DNA of 64,000 nucleotides from contig NC_080081.1 in NCBI RefSeq assembly GCF_949987535.1, forward strand, positions 33,148,428 to 33,212,427, in the 5' to 3' direction. The notes under the pieces are model-generated. The model was not told the origin of the DNA, made no database searches, and was given only the letters and a program-made list of their open reading frames with translations. This DNA is from Balaenoptera acutorostrata (lineage: Eukaryota; Chordata; Mammalia; Artiodactyla; Balaenopteridae). Below, one piece after another: positions 1 through 10,457 of this stretch. Numbering within the stretch: the stretch's first letter is position 1; every line of letters starts with the position of its first letter. Position numbers and translations under genes: made by a program.

Positions 1-367
1 ACCTCATGAAGTCTCCCCCCCAGCACACTTGACCAGCACCAAAGATAACAGTGGTATAGTTGCACTGATGACCACTCGACCCTGGACACTCCCATAAAGG
101 AAGAAGCCTTCTTAGAATGTAGAAAGTACCACTATCATCTGTGACATCTCTAGAAAAAAGAAAACCTTCTAGAGGCAGTACAGTTTGTTGCTGAGCTATT
201 AAAAGATTTCAAATTCTTCACACAAGTCCTGCTGAGACTACCTGCCACTCCATTTGAATATAGTGCCCTAGTATTAGACAACCCCTTCTTATAATTTTGA
301 AACTGAATCCATCCTCCTTTCAATTTTGTTATAGGAAAGATTTCTCTAGTTAATGTTTTTCAATTCG
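1..367. other. Unique sequence, nothing recognised
   Basis: AT-rich mammalian DNA with no open frame of interest, no tandem repeat and no repeat family that I recognise. Confidence 0.4.
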
Positions 368-520
368 ACAGTCATTTATTGAGACCCACAATGTGTCGGC
401 ACATAGGGAATATGTCACCTGCTCCAGAAGGGAAACTAAAGTTGTCAATAAACACACTGAAATGTGTGAGAAGTGTTATGAGGAAAGTAAAGCTAGAATG
501 CTAAAGGTGAGGTGGGGACA
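368..520 (-). repeat. Degenerate L2 (LINE2) fragment
   Basis: The phrase 'gtcatttattgagacccac' followed by a 'cacataggg' motif matches the reverse complement of the L2 3' end, which classically reads '...tgcctggcacatagtagg...aataaatg'. The copy is heavily decayed. A similar scrap lies at 685-735. The family call is from memory of the consensus. Confidence 0.4.
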
Positions 521-684
521 CAGCTGCTGAGCGGATTTTTTAAACCAGTTTTCTAAGTAAAATTCCTTTCCTAAAAGAATTCTCTTTTAGCTATTTGATA
601 TCAGTTACTAATGGAATTCCTGACTAGGATTCTGATTTCCTACATAAGCCCCCTCATTTACTTCTAAATTATAAGTTAGTACAT

Positions 685-735
685 CATTCAGTCATTCAAC
701 AGTTACTTGAGCACCTACACGTGTGCAGGTAAAGA
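685..735 (-). repeat. Short L2 3'-end scrap
   Basis: 'cattcagtcattcaacag' followed by 'gagcacctac' is the reverse complement of the L2 terminus ('gtaggtgctc...gttgaatgaatg'). Only about 50 bp is left. Confidence 0.4.
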
Positions 736-1485
736 AGAATCTTTTGATTTCTAGATTATGAAGCAATGGTTTAATGAGTCTCAAGCTATCCAGAAAATTT
801 CAATCCTTGAGCAGAAATATCAGAGTCTTTTGCTTGTTATTCTTTGCTTAGCTCTCTGGAAAGAATTTGACAAGAGTCCGGGTGAGACATCTAAAATAAA
901 AATAAAAACCACCTTACCGATCCAGGGAACTTTTTACATCAGCATATCAAATTATATCCAAATAGCCAATATGAAAATTGCTCTCCAGATTTCATAGCAT
1001 AATCAAACAATAACAAGAAAAGAAAAAGGTCCTTCCAAATATGATCTAGGTAAGATAACCAGCAATGTTTATCTTTCCCTGAGCTATTGTGATGATTAAT
1101 AAGATAATGTTCACAAAGGACTTTGAAGGAGTAATGTAATGTACTTTGAAGCATTATCATTTTTTTATTAATGAGTTTTGATTCTGACAACTGCCAATTG
1201 CACTACAGCCATGGTAAACTCTTGGTCATCTCCACAAAGGAAGGGACACATGATCCAAGGGAGCAAATAGCGTATGGTGGCAGCTAATATTTGCTCCAGG
1301 AAAAAGCCAAGTCCTGCTAGAGGCAGAAGCTACCAGGTAAAGCAACCAGAAAACAATCGGGAGGGACAGGTTAGGATGCTAGGATAGGATCAAAGCTAGT
1401 ATAGAAAGAAACGCACTCCAAATGTACATAGAGAAAATTTAAAGGGATAACTTAGAGTTCCCACACCAAGGCAAAGTTAATTGTA
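736..1485. other. Unique sequence, nothing recognised
   Basis: Small overlapping open frames of about 80 codons occur on both strands near 758-1190. They lack family resemblance or splice context and are not annotated as genes. Confidence 0.35.
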
Positions 1486-2235
1486 TTGCATTCATTCATT
1501 CACTTGTACTCATACCAAATATTAATTACCTCTATGTACCAGGCGATGTTCTAAGTGCTCAGGATATAAAAACAAATAAAACAGCCCCTGTTTTCAAGGG
1601 ACTTACACTTTATTGGGGGGCAGAGAGGAGAGGAAGTAGAGAAGCATATAGACAAATAGTTACTATTGAATTATAGACTATATGAAAGAAATTCATACAG
1701 GGAGAGGGGACACAGAGGAAGAAGAGCTCCCAGTACTTCCCTTCCCATACAAGGAAGGGAAGTACTGGGAGAAACTCAAGAAAGATTGTGTATTAAAAGA
1801 ACAGAGGGAGGAAAGGCATTTCAAGTAGAGGGAACATTGGTCATAGAGATTGCCTGTGAACAGTGTCCCCTAGAGTCATACCAGTGACCACTCCAAACTC
1901 AATGACCCTGGTTATGAGTAGAGGTTTAAGGGACCCAAAGTGGAAAGCAAAGTTTGGTCAGAAGTTAAGGACCAGCTCTAGGAATTACGATTTATCCTAA
2001 AGGCATTGAGAACCCTCTAAAATTTTTTTAAGCAGGTAAGTAACATAGTCATATTTGTGGTTTGGGGGAGATTTCTGTAGTATCAGCATGAAATGTAGAT
2101 TGGAGAGAAGGTCTGGATGGAGAGCTTGTTGTAATTGTCCTTGTGAACAATTCCAAGGGATGAAGAGGAAGGGAAAAATTTACATGTGAAGGAGGTAACA
2201 TCAGACTTGGATGTTGATAAGAGGAGAAGTGGGGG
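1486..2235 (-). repeat. Long L2 (LINE2) fragment
   Basis: The left edge (1,490-1,625) is the reverse complement of the L2 3' terminus: 'ttcattcattcacttg', 'tgtaccaggcgatgttctaa' and 'agggacttacactttattgg'. To the right, phrases such as 'gcattgagaaccctc', 'ttaagcaggtaagtaac' and 'ggaaaggcatttcaagtaga' match upstream L2 3' sequence in the same orientation. The copy is old and non-coding. A perfect inverted repeat (1,728-1,770) sits inside it. Confidence 0.55.
1727..1771. repeat. Perfect inverted repeat, 18-19 bp arms, 7-nt loop
   Basis: The left arm 'tcccagtacttcccttcc' (1,728-1,745) is exactly reverse-complementary to the right arm 'ggaagggaagtactggga' (1,753-1,770). The loop is 'catacaa', and one more C:G pair closes the stem at 1,727/1,771. 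As RNA this would be a 19-bp hairpin on either strand, and as DNA a possible cruciform. It lies inside a decayed L2 copy whose other parts have drifted strongly. Confidence 0.95.
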
Positions 2236-3914
2236 GAAGGAAGTATGAAAGTTATCCCCAGGGTCATGACTTGGGTGGCAGAGTCAGTAACCAAAAGAGG
2301 AAAAGGGAAGAAGAGAAAAGCCAGGGGTCAGAAAGCTCACGTATTCCTTCTCTTGGTCACCAGCCTCACCACTCATCCTGCCCCCAAGATACCTGTGCAC
2401 CTCAAATTACTCTTGTGAGACAGGAAGAGAAGAAATGCCAGATGGAACAGGGGCTCCAGAAGTAATTCTCTCCCCTAATTCTCTCTGGGGTTTATTGCAT
2501 CCTAATGCTGCCTGGGACATGCATTCAAAGGGTTAAGGTGGTTAAAGGTGTTTTAGAGGCAAATTTCAAACAATGTTTCTGTCACTCCCCTTTCAGATTC
2601 CTTAATGGCACCTAAATGAAAATAAAGGTTCAAATTAAGTTCAGAAAACTTTAAAGCACTTTTTAATGGTGGAATTTCAGCATTAAGGGTTTCTTTATTT
2701 CTTACTTTGTTTCATGTGTTAAATATTAACTTGAATTTTGTAAGAATTCAAAGTTTTAACAAGTAGTTTTTATACTTGCCAATTAAAAATGTGTCTACAG
2801 TAATAAATATCTCAAACATCCTCCAAATGACAAATATATTTCCATGGCATAGACTTTAGAACATGAAGTAATATCCTAATATAATTAATGTGCCATAATT
2901 ATATAAATATTCTACTTTTAAGCAAGTCATACGTCTACACTTAAAAAATTTTTAAACCAAAAATTTGTAGTGTCATTATATAAGAAGTTGTCATATCATT
3001 TCTATTTTTTAAAAATAGCATTTTCAGGGAACTCACAATGTGATTTACTAAAATTTGTTTTAGTATTTTCTAAAGTAAAAAAAAGTGTGAGGAAATCATA
3101 GTAAACTTAAAACTGACAGGTTCTATTGTGTTAAAATATGATTTAAAATGTTTAGGGCAAATTTTAAAGTTGTGTAAGAAGCGGGAGGCAAGTTGCAAAA
3201 TGCTAAAAGAGGTAAGCCAGTAAACTTCAAATAAAATAAAATATGTAGCACAGTTACTCCGTGAATACCCTGAATCCTCCATAAATGTTAGCTTCTTACC
3301 TATCTTCCCTACCCATCTAGATATGCAAATATGTTGACTAGTTAATGAGATAGGAGAATGGCCAATGACACGCCCACAAGAGCCAAGCATCTTAGAATAA
3401 GACCACCATGGGCAACTGAGCTTCTCCTTAATTTTTCCTCATGTACAATTTTGCGATAGAGTAAAAAGACAAAGGGTTTCAAGCCTGTGAAAAGAGAATT
3501 TTCCTCTTCTTGAAAAAAGAGATACAGGAAAAAAAGAGAGAGGAGGAGACACAAGAGACAGAGTTAAAGATATCCTCACTCAGATAATATTAAGAAAGTT
3601 AGAGAAACAATGAATGCCTTCTCTAATAAGCTCTGTGCTCCTAATTAAAATGCTTAACAACCAAAGCAAAAACACTATACAGTCTCTAAGCAAGAACAGC
3701 CTAATAAGTTTCTGCTTTAGGAAAACATTCAAGGCAGTTGAAGGATGTTTTCTATTTAGCCCAGGTTAGAAAGAAGACATTAAACAGTCATTGAAAATAG
3801 TATAGTGACAAAGGTACCAATCCATATCAAAATTAGTTATGTCTTATTGGTTTCATAAACAGTCTCACATCATTAGGGGTATACATGTAAAGCATTATTT
3901 CCTCTACTCTGTTG
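2236..3914. other. Mostly AT-rich unique sequence
   Basis: The stretch 2,620-3,080 is very AT-rich. No repeat family or convincing gene was recognised. Two minus-strand open frames near 3,070-3,554 (106 and 70 codons) show no recognisable protein and start in AT-rich DNA, so I treat them as chance. Confidence 0.35.
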
Positions 3915-3919
3915 ACTGC

Positions 3920-4375
3920 TGTATTAGTTTCCTAGGGCGGCTATCACAAAGTACCACAAACTGGGTTGGCTTAACACCACGAAATTTATTCTCTCACATT
4001 TCTGGAGGCTAGAAGTCCAAAATCAAGGTGTCAGCAGGGCTATGTTCCCTCTGAGACTCTGGATAAAAACCTTCCTTGTCTCTTACTAGCTTGTAATAGT
4101 GGCTGTCAATCCTTGACTTTTTTTTGCTTGCACCTAAGTCATTCCAGTCTCTGCCTCTGTCTTAACATGGCATTCCCCCTGTGTGTCTCTGGGTCCAATT
4201 TTCCCTCTTCTTGTAAGGATCCCAGCCATACTGGACCAGGGTTCACCTTAATTCAGTATGACTTTAAACTTAATTGCATCTGCAAAGACTCCATTTCCAA
4301 ATAAGGTGACATTCACAGGCACTGAGGGTTAAGACTTAACTTTTTTTGTGGGGGGACACGATTCAACCCATAACA
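3920..4375 (-). mobile_element. MaLR solo LTR, MLT1-type
   Basis: Read on the plus strand, the element runs from 'tgtattagtttcctaggg' to 'gattcaacccataaca'. This is the reverse complement of an MLT1-class ERVL-MaLR LTR, including the conserved blocks 'tttctggaggctagaagtcc', 'ctctgcctctgtcttaacat' and 'ccaaataaggt'. It keeps TG...CA ends. The flanks actgc (3,915-3,919) and gctgc (4,376-4,380) look like the 5-bp target-site duplication with one change. No internal retroviral sequence adjoins it, so it is a solo LTR. It is an old, non-coding remnant. Confidence 0.8.
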
Positions 4376-4380
4376 GCTGC

Positions 4381-5039
4381 CATTGCTATAATTTCTCAAA
4401 TCCTCCTCTCCCACTGAGTAGTGGTTCCCTTACAGTAGCTCAGCCTGATTCTAGGTTATCAGGTACTCATATCTATCAATACCATTTCATTTATGTTTGT
4501 AAGATTCAGTCCAGTTCATGTCATCAGATGCAATCCAAAGCTCAATTCTCTCACCCGGTTAGAGTCTCTTCTGCAGCTTCCACAGTTTAGGGGTGAAGAA
4601 TGTATTCTGCTTTCTCTCACACCCTCTCCTTTTCGCAGAGCTTACCCCTCTGGAGTTGGGTTAAACTGGAGGGAAAGGAAATGTCCACTGACTTCCCATA
4701 TACTGCATATGACACCATGATGGTCTTGAATGGTCAAGCCTATGAATGGGCTTTTTCCACATGGGCTCCAGGTGGGCATGAGGTGGCCATTCCCCTAGGT
4801 GGAGGATGGCCTCTCTTGAGATTGAGTTACACTTCTAGATGATGCTTGGTTGGCAAGAGTATTCATAGCCCCCAGCTGGCATGTCTCCTTATTCAGTGCA
4901 ACCTGGAATCCCATTCTCATCAACCTTCTACAGCACCCACCTCTGGGACAGTGAGGAAAGGAAAGATTCATTCTATGTATATCTTGGAAATAAGGAATTT
5001 GAAGTGGATAACCTTTGTCCCCTGAGGCAGACAAAGTGA
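4381..5039. other. Unique sequence
   Basis: Moderately GC-balanced DNA. Several short overlapping open frames (60-107 codons) on both strands conflict with one another, and none is recognisable. No repeat was identified. Confidence 0.3.
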
Positions 5040-5440
5040 GTTGTCTACATGATGCCTATTTCCCACTTCTTCTGTAAAAGAACCCCAATTTTGTGTGATG
5101 TAGCAATGTAGTGAATGGAAATACCTTTCTTCCCAGGCTTTCTGGCAGCTCAGGGTGCCATTTGACATAATTTTGGCCAGTGAGAAATAAACAGACATAG
5201 GGATTCTGAGATAGCTTTTGATGTCCCGATAAAAGGAAGCACTTTTGGCTGGTGCTGCCCTTTGCTGTTTTCCTACCTCAGAAGCAATCATTAAGAATCA
5301 CAAAGTGTCAGCTCCCATGTCATACATCCAATCAAAGCTGGCAGCAGCTTACCTACAGGAGCCTTATCATGTGAGGAAACTAAACTCTTATTTGTTTAAT
5401 CCACTATTAGTTGGGTTCTCTGTGATTTGAAGTCAAAGTG
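5040..5440. repeat. Ancient mammal-wide interspersed repeat, family not assigned
   Basis: The block around 'ataattttggccagtgag' plus 'aaataaacagacataggg', and the end 'tatttgtttaatccac', resemble a decayed LTR-like or MER-type repeat. A related 'ttttggccagtaaagtg' phrase occurs at 47,068. I cannot name the family with confidence. Confidence 0.35.
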
Positions 5441-6499
5441 TCCCTAGATTGATTTTACCAAGGCTGGTTTAGAAGATGTTCTTCTCCCCACTGGAATGAT
5501 TCTGCCAGATCAAGAGTTGTGTCTGCAAACACATGAACCAAGGACACAAATGATCAGTCTCCCTTCTTGCAAGTTGGAAAGTTGTCACATATAGTAAACC
5601 AAGAACCCTTCTGGTCCCTGAATTTCATTTTCATCTCCATATTCCCCTGTCAGTCTGACTCTCCAAACCTACCTTCAATGATGTTACCATATTTTCCTGA
5701 GAAGTTTCATGACTGTTTTTGTTGCTTGTAGCTGTTTAATGATAATAATAATCCAGGTCCTCTTCTATCTTTATTATAGTGCAGGGAGCCAAAGAACGCT
5801 CCCTTGGCCTGTCTGAACAGGAAATTAAATTGTATAGACAGGATGATCACATCCATATAAAAGGTCAAATTAAATGAGTTAACAAACAAAAAACCATGGA
5901 AGAGAAATCTATAAGAATATTAAGTATAGTTATCATTGGGCAGTGGAATTTTTTTTTACTTCTCTGTTTTTCTTGAGCTATCTGTGTTGTTCATGCTTTT
6001 TCACAATGCACAGAAAGAAAATTAAAAAGTCTTTTTAAGCTAAGAAAATAATAATAATTAAAATTATAGAGATTTTCTTTACATCTCAACTATAAAGAGA
6101 TATAAAATTTGTACATTGGTGCTACAAGTCTGAGAGAGAGTGTTCCACCATATGCTAGCAATTTACTGCCTAACACAATGGGGCTCCAACTGATTCTGTG
6201 GGATTCTGGGGGGGATCTGGGGGTCACAAAAGCACTTACAAAATTTCTTCCCGCACCCACTGAAGCTCTAATGCTGATTCCCAGCCATTCTAGGTTCTTC
6301 TGGAGTTAAATCTTCTTATCTTCATCTTTCTTGATGATATCATAAAAAATCTTCGAAAGAGCATTTTTTGAAATTCATGTATTTCAAAACTTTCTGATTT
6401 GAAAAGCAAGGAACCCGAAAGCGATATTCCATCCCCTGAATTTCCACCACTCTATTTTAAAAGCAAGTTCTTTGAAAAGTGTTTTTCAAATTTTATTTC
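5441..6499. other. Unique sequence with possible old L1 scrap
   Basis: The piece 5,935-6,040 ('gggcagtggaattttttttt', then 'tttttcacaatgcaca') resembles the 3' end of an ancient L1M-type element. The rest shows no recognised feature. Confidence 0.3.
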
Positions 6500-7150
6500 G
6501 TAAAAACACCACAGTGCTTCCATATTTTTATTTTAATTTATATTTGGAGATACATATTTATGAATAAAACTCACAAAATAGTACAAGAAAATTTTGAAGT
6601 GTAAGTCTGTCTTCCACTTCAGGTCCCCCAACCCACGTCCCAGAAGTATATTGTATCAATAGTTTGCTGTGAAATTTTTCATACAGATGAGTGCACACAG
6701 ATATGTATCACTTTTATCTCTCATACACAAAAAGAGGATTTTATACACTACTGTTCTTTACCTTGCCCTGGTCGCTTAATGAAATATCTTGGAAATATTT
6801 CCAATCAATACCTACAAATATATTCACTCTTTTAATCAGCTACATATTAAAGTATATGCATATTGTAAATTATTTTTAAATCCCCACAGTTTGGGACACT
6901 TAGAGAGTTTCTAATTTTTGTGAGTACCTACAGTGTTATAATTAAAACCATTTTACATATATATTTTTGTACATGTTTGGGAAAAGTCCCAAGAAATGTA
7001 TTAAAACTGCCAAATTTCTCTCCAGAATTTCTACAAGTGTATGTTCTCATAAACAATACAAGTCAGTGCTGATTTCCCCATGTCCTTGCCAAACCTTGAG
7101 TTTCAACTTTTATCATATTTGCCAATCTGAGAAGTGAGAAATGAGATTTT
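6500..7150 (-). mobile_element. Ancient L1 (L1ME/L1M-type) 3' remnant
   Basis: Phrases such as 'atatttggagatacatattt', 'cttaatgaaatatcttggaa', 'gccaaatttctctccagaat' and 'tttgccaatctgagaagtga' follow, in order, the antisense of the 3' half of old mammalian L1M elements. The copy is strongly diverged and has no open frame. The subfamily is from memory. Confidence 0.5.
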
Positions 7151-7990
7151 ATTCTTTTAAGTTATATTTCTTTTAGATACTTTTAAACTATAATAAAAAT
7201 GAATACACACTAAAAAATGCTAAATGTTAAATTTCAACACATTCAACATCTCCAACATGTTCATTTAACCTGCATAAACTTACAAATGAAGCTTTCCCTA
7301 ACATTTTTGTGCATGTATTTGAAATTGGACAGGTATGTATCACTAATTTTACTGTTCTTTTTTTTTTTTTTTACAATAAATATTTATTGGATAAATAATA
7401 ATGCTGCTATAATTTCTAAATGTCTTATACAGATTCTATCAATACACCACTAATCTAAGTTCTTAGAAGTCTAACATTACATAGAGACTTCGGGACAACC
7501 TAGGAGTCTTTGGCTCCATTTAACAGAGGAAGGACCGAAGTTGATCATTTGACCTCGCTCAGCCTCAGTTTTGCCTTCTGGAAAAGGGGCCTAAAACCAC
7601 TTCCTTTTCCATCCTCCAGGATTGTAGTGAAGACAAAAAGCAATCATGTAAAACAATTACAAAATTTATTACATAAAAACATTTTTATAATTTGTACTTT
7701 CACACACCCATTCATGTACAAACATGGCTCCACAGCTGTTATGTTCCTGGATCAATCATGCTGGACAGGTGTTAGGGTGTCACCCGTCATCCTCTGTGCT
7801 CATCTCGGCATCCTATTCCACGGTGTACCATGTCATGTAAACATCTTAGTACAAAAGGTTTTAGCTTCTATGGTAAGTTTGAATTGTTTTAATTTATCTG
7901 CCTTAGATTTGTGATAGGCTTATACACTGCACACTGCTTCTATTACTTGCTTTATGAATTTGAGTTGCCTATGAGATTTTTCTTTCATTT
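7151..7990. other. Unique sequence with a MIR-like scrap
   Basis: A poly(T) tract lies at about 7,357-7,372. 'gcctcagttttgccttctgg' (7,562-7,581) resembles the core 'CTCAGTTTCC' region of a plus-strand MIR. A 134-codon open frame covers 7,510-7,914, but its first third is this MIR-like segment and the remainder has no recognisable protein, so I do not call it a gene. Confidence 0.35.
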
Positions 7991-7994
7991 TTTT

Positions 7995-8440
7995 AAATAG
8001 CATTCTTAGAGTTTGCGATAGTAAAAATATGAAAACAACCTTAAATCCATCAGTAGAGAACCAATTAAATTAATTTGATTTATCCACTAAATCTTTTATT
8101 ATGTGACATTAAAAATAATAAGATCAAATAGGAGATAATAAATACATCTCTAACATCGATTGTTTAGTGATGAAGTGCAGAACAGTTTTATAGTATTCTT
8201 CCATTTGCGTTTTTTAAGTCATATTTATATATATATATATACATATATGTGTACACACATATATAACTTAAAAGCTTATATAAGATTGGAAGCTTATATA
8301 AGATTGTCAAAACAGTGGTTGGCTCTGATGAGGAAGATGGGGGCTAGGAAATAGAAATGGAAAAAAGACTTTCTTTTGTGTCATTTTTTCCCCTATATAT
8401 CTGTAATTTAAAAAAAAACTCACTGTGTACAATTTTTTAA
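7995..8440 (+). mobile_element. Ancient L1 3'-UTR remnant
   Basis: The order 'ccttaaatccatcagtagag', 'ttattatgtgacattaaaaa', 'gtgcagaacagttttatagt' and 'acagtggttggctctgatga' matches the 3' portion of an old L1M-type element in sense orientation. It is interrupted by AT/AC microsatellite sequence (8,226-8,266) and by a 17-bp tandem duplication (8,272-8,306). Confidence 0.5.
8272..8306. repeat. 17-bp direct tandem duplication
   Basis: The unit 'aagcttatataagattg' occurs at 8,272-8,288 and again, identically, at 8,290-8,306, separated by one g. It lies inside an old L1 remnant, so the duplication is much younger than the element. Confidence 0.9.
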
Positions 8441-8659
8441 AACATATCTATGAATAATAAGTGGAGAAATAGGCCTCTGAGAAGCAAGCAGCTGTACACA
8501 AAGCCCATGCACTTGTAAGAGAGATATGGTTATATTCAGATGTTCACTGCAAACATTATTACTTAAGATGGAGGATTAGAAACTATATAGATCTATAACA
8601 TCCAAGAATAAGAACTGACAACACTAAGAAGAAACAGAAATTATACTTTAGAAACTAAG

Positions 8660-9005
8660 AGAACTACAAAAATATATCAGTACAGGATTGTTAACTCTAT
8701 GCACATTGTTGTGTAACAGATCTGTAGAACTTCATTTCGCATAACTGAATTCTAACCCACTGAACAGCAATGCACCATTTCTCCTTCTCCCAGCCCCTGA
8801 CAATCACCATTCTACTTTCTGTTTCTAAGAACTTGATTACCTCTGATACCTCATATAAGTAAAATTGTGCAATATTTGTCTTTTTGCAATTTTCTAATTT
8901 CACTTAGTATAATGTCTTCAAGTTTCATCCATGCTGTAGCATAAGCCAGAATTTCCTTCTTTTTTAAGGCAGAAAAATATACCATTGGGTGCATCTATAT
9001 CTATC

Positions 9006-9039
<34 letters not shown>

Positions 9040-10029
9040 ATGTATATATGCCACAATTTCTGTATCCATTCATCCATTGATGCATTGTTGGACATTTAGG
9101 TTGCTTCTATACCTTGCTTATTTGAATAATGCTGCAATGAATATGGGTGTGCAAATATCTCTTTGAGATCCTGTTTTCAATTCTTTTGGATATATAACGT
9201 AGGATTGCTAGATCATATGGTAACTCTATTTTTAATTTTTTTAGTAACCTCCATACCTTTTCCATAAAAGCTGCACTGTTTTAAAATCCCACCAACAATG
9301 TGCAAGGGTTTCAATTTCTCCACATCCTCATCAACACTTGGTATTTTCTGGTTTTTTGAGAGTGGCCATCCTAACAGGTGTGAGGTGATATCTCATTCTG
9401 GTTTGATTTGGATTTTCCTGATAATTAATGATGCTGAATATCTTTTCATATGCATATTGACCATTTGTATATGTTCTCTGGATAAATGTCTATTCAAGTC
9501 TTTTGCCCATTTTTTAATTGGGTTATCTGTTTTTATTACTGATTGCAGTAGTTCTTCACACATTATCGATATTAACCCCTTATCCAATATAAGATACGTA
9601 AATATTTTCTCCCATTTCATAGGTTGCCTTTTCATTCTGTTTATTGTTTTCTTTGCTAAGCAGAAGTTTTTAAGTTTGATATAGTCTCACTTATCTATTT
9701 TTATTTTTGTTGACTATACTTTTGGTGTCATATCCAAGAAGTCATTGCCCATTCCAACATCATGAATATTTTCTCCTATGTTTTTTGCTAGGAGTTTTAT
9801 AGTTTCAGTTCTTATGTTTAGGTCTTTCTTTAATCATTTTTAGTTAATTTCTTTATATGGTGTAAGATGAGTCCATCTGTATCCATTTGCGTGGGGATAT
9901 CCAGTTTTCCCAACACCATTCACCATTGTGTAGTCCTGACACCCTTGTGGAAAATCATTTAACCATACACACTAGAGTTTATTTCTGGGTTTTCGATTCT
10001 ATTCCATTGGTCTCTATGTCTGTCTTTTA
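8660..10029 (-). mobile_element. Old L1 (L1MA/L1MB-like), left part, split by a younger L1
   Basis: Antisense L1 ORF2 3' end and 3' UTR. The stretch 9,393-9,635 on the minus strand still encodes the L1 ORF2 C-terminal phrase '[11 protein letters not shown]', and the left edge is typical L1 3' UTR. The copy is diverged, carries a CTAT microsatellite (9,001-9,039) and has multiple stops. The homologous sequence resumes at about 16,389-17,008, showing that the younger L1 inserted into this one. No active product is expected. Confidence 0.85.
9001..9039. repeat. (CTAT)n microsatellite
   Basis: About nine near-perfect CTAT units inside the old L1, likely expanded after insertion. Confidence 0.95.
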
Positions 10030-10082
10030 TTTTGTTTGTTTTTGTTTTAGGTAAAGAAACAAATTTTATTTTCTGGAGGAAT
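10030..10082 (-). other. A-rich tail plus possible 3'-transduced sequence of the L1
   Basis: Read on the minus strand, the L1 ends in an A-rich tract (about 10,079-10,096), followed by about 30 nt not typical of L1 ('cctccagaaaataaaatttg...') and then a second A-rich tract (10,029-10,056). A double tail of this kind is the usual mark of readthrough past the element's own polyadenylation site. Confidence 0.45.
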
Positions 10083-10457
10083 TATTATTTTTTAACATAT
10101 TTATTGGAGTATAATTGCTTTACAATGCTGTGTTAGTTTCTGCTTTATAACAAAGTGAATCAGCTATACGTATACATAGGTCCCCATATCTCTTCCCTCT
10201 TGCATCTCCCTCCCTCCCACCCTCCCTATCCCACCCCTCTAGGTGGTCACAAAGCACAGAGCTGATCTCTATGTGCTATACGGCTGCTTCTCACTAGTTA
10301 TCTATTTTACGTTTGGTAGTGTATATATATCCATACCACTCTCTCACTTCGTCCCAGCTTACCCTTCCCAATCCCCGTGTCCTCAAGTCCATTCTCTACG
10401 TCTGCATCTTTATTCCTGTCCTGCCCCTAAGCTCTTTAGAACCTTTTTTTTTTTTTT

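Noticed and set aside
7510..7914. A 134-codon plus-strand open frame
   Set aside because: The first part overlaps a MIR-like segment, there is no recognisable protein, and the region is AT-rich with no exon signals.
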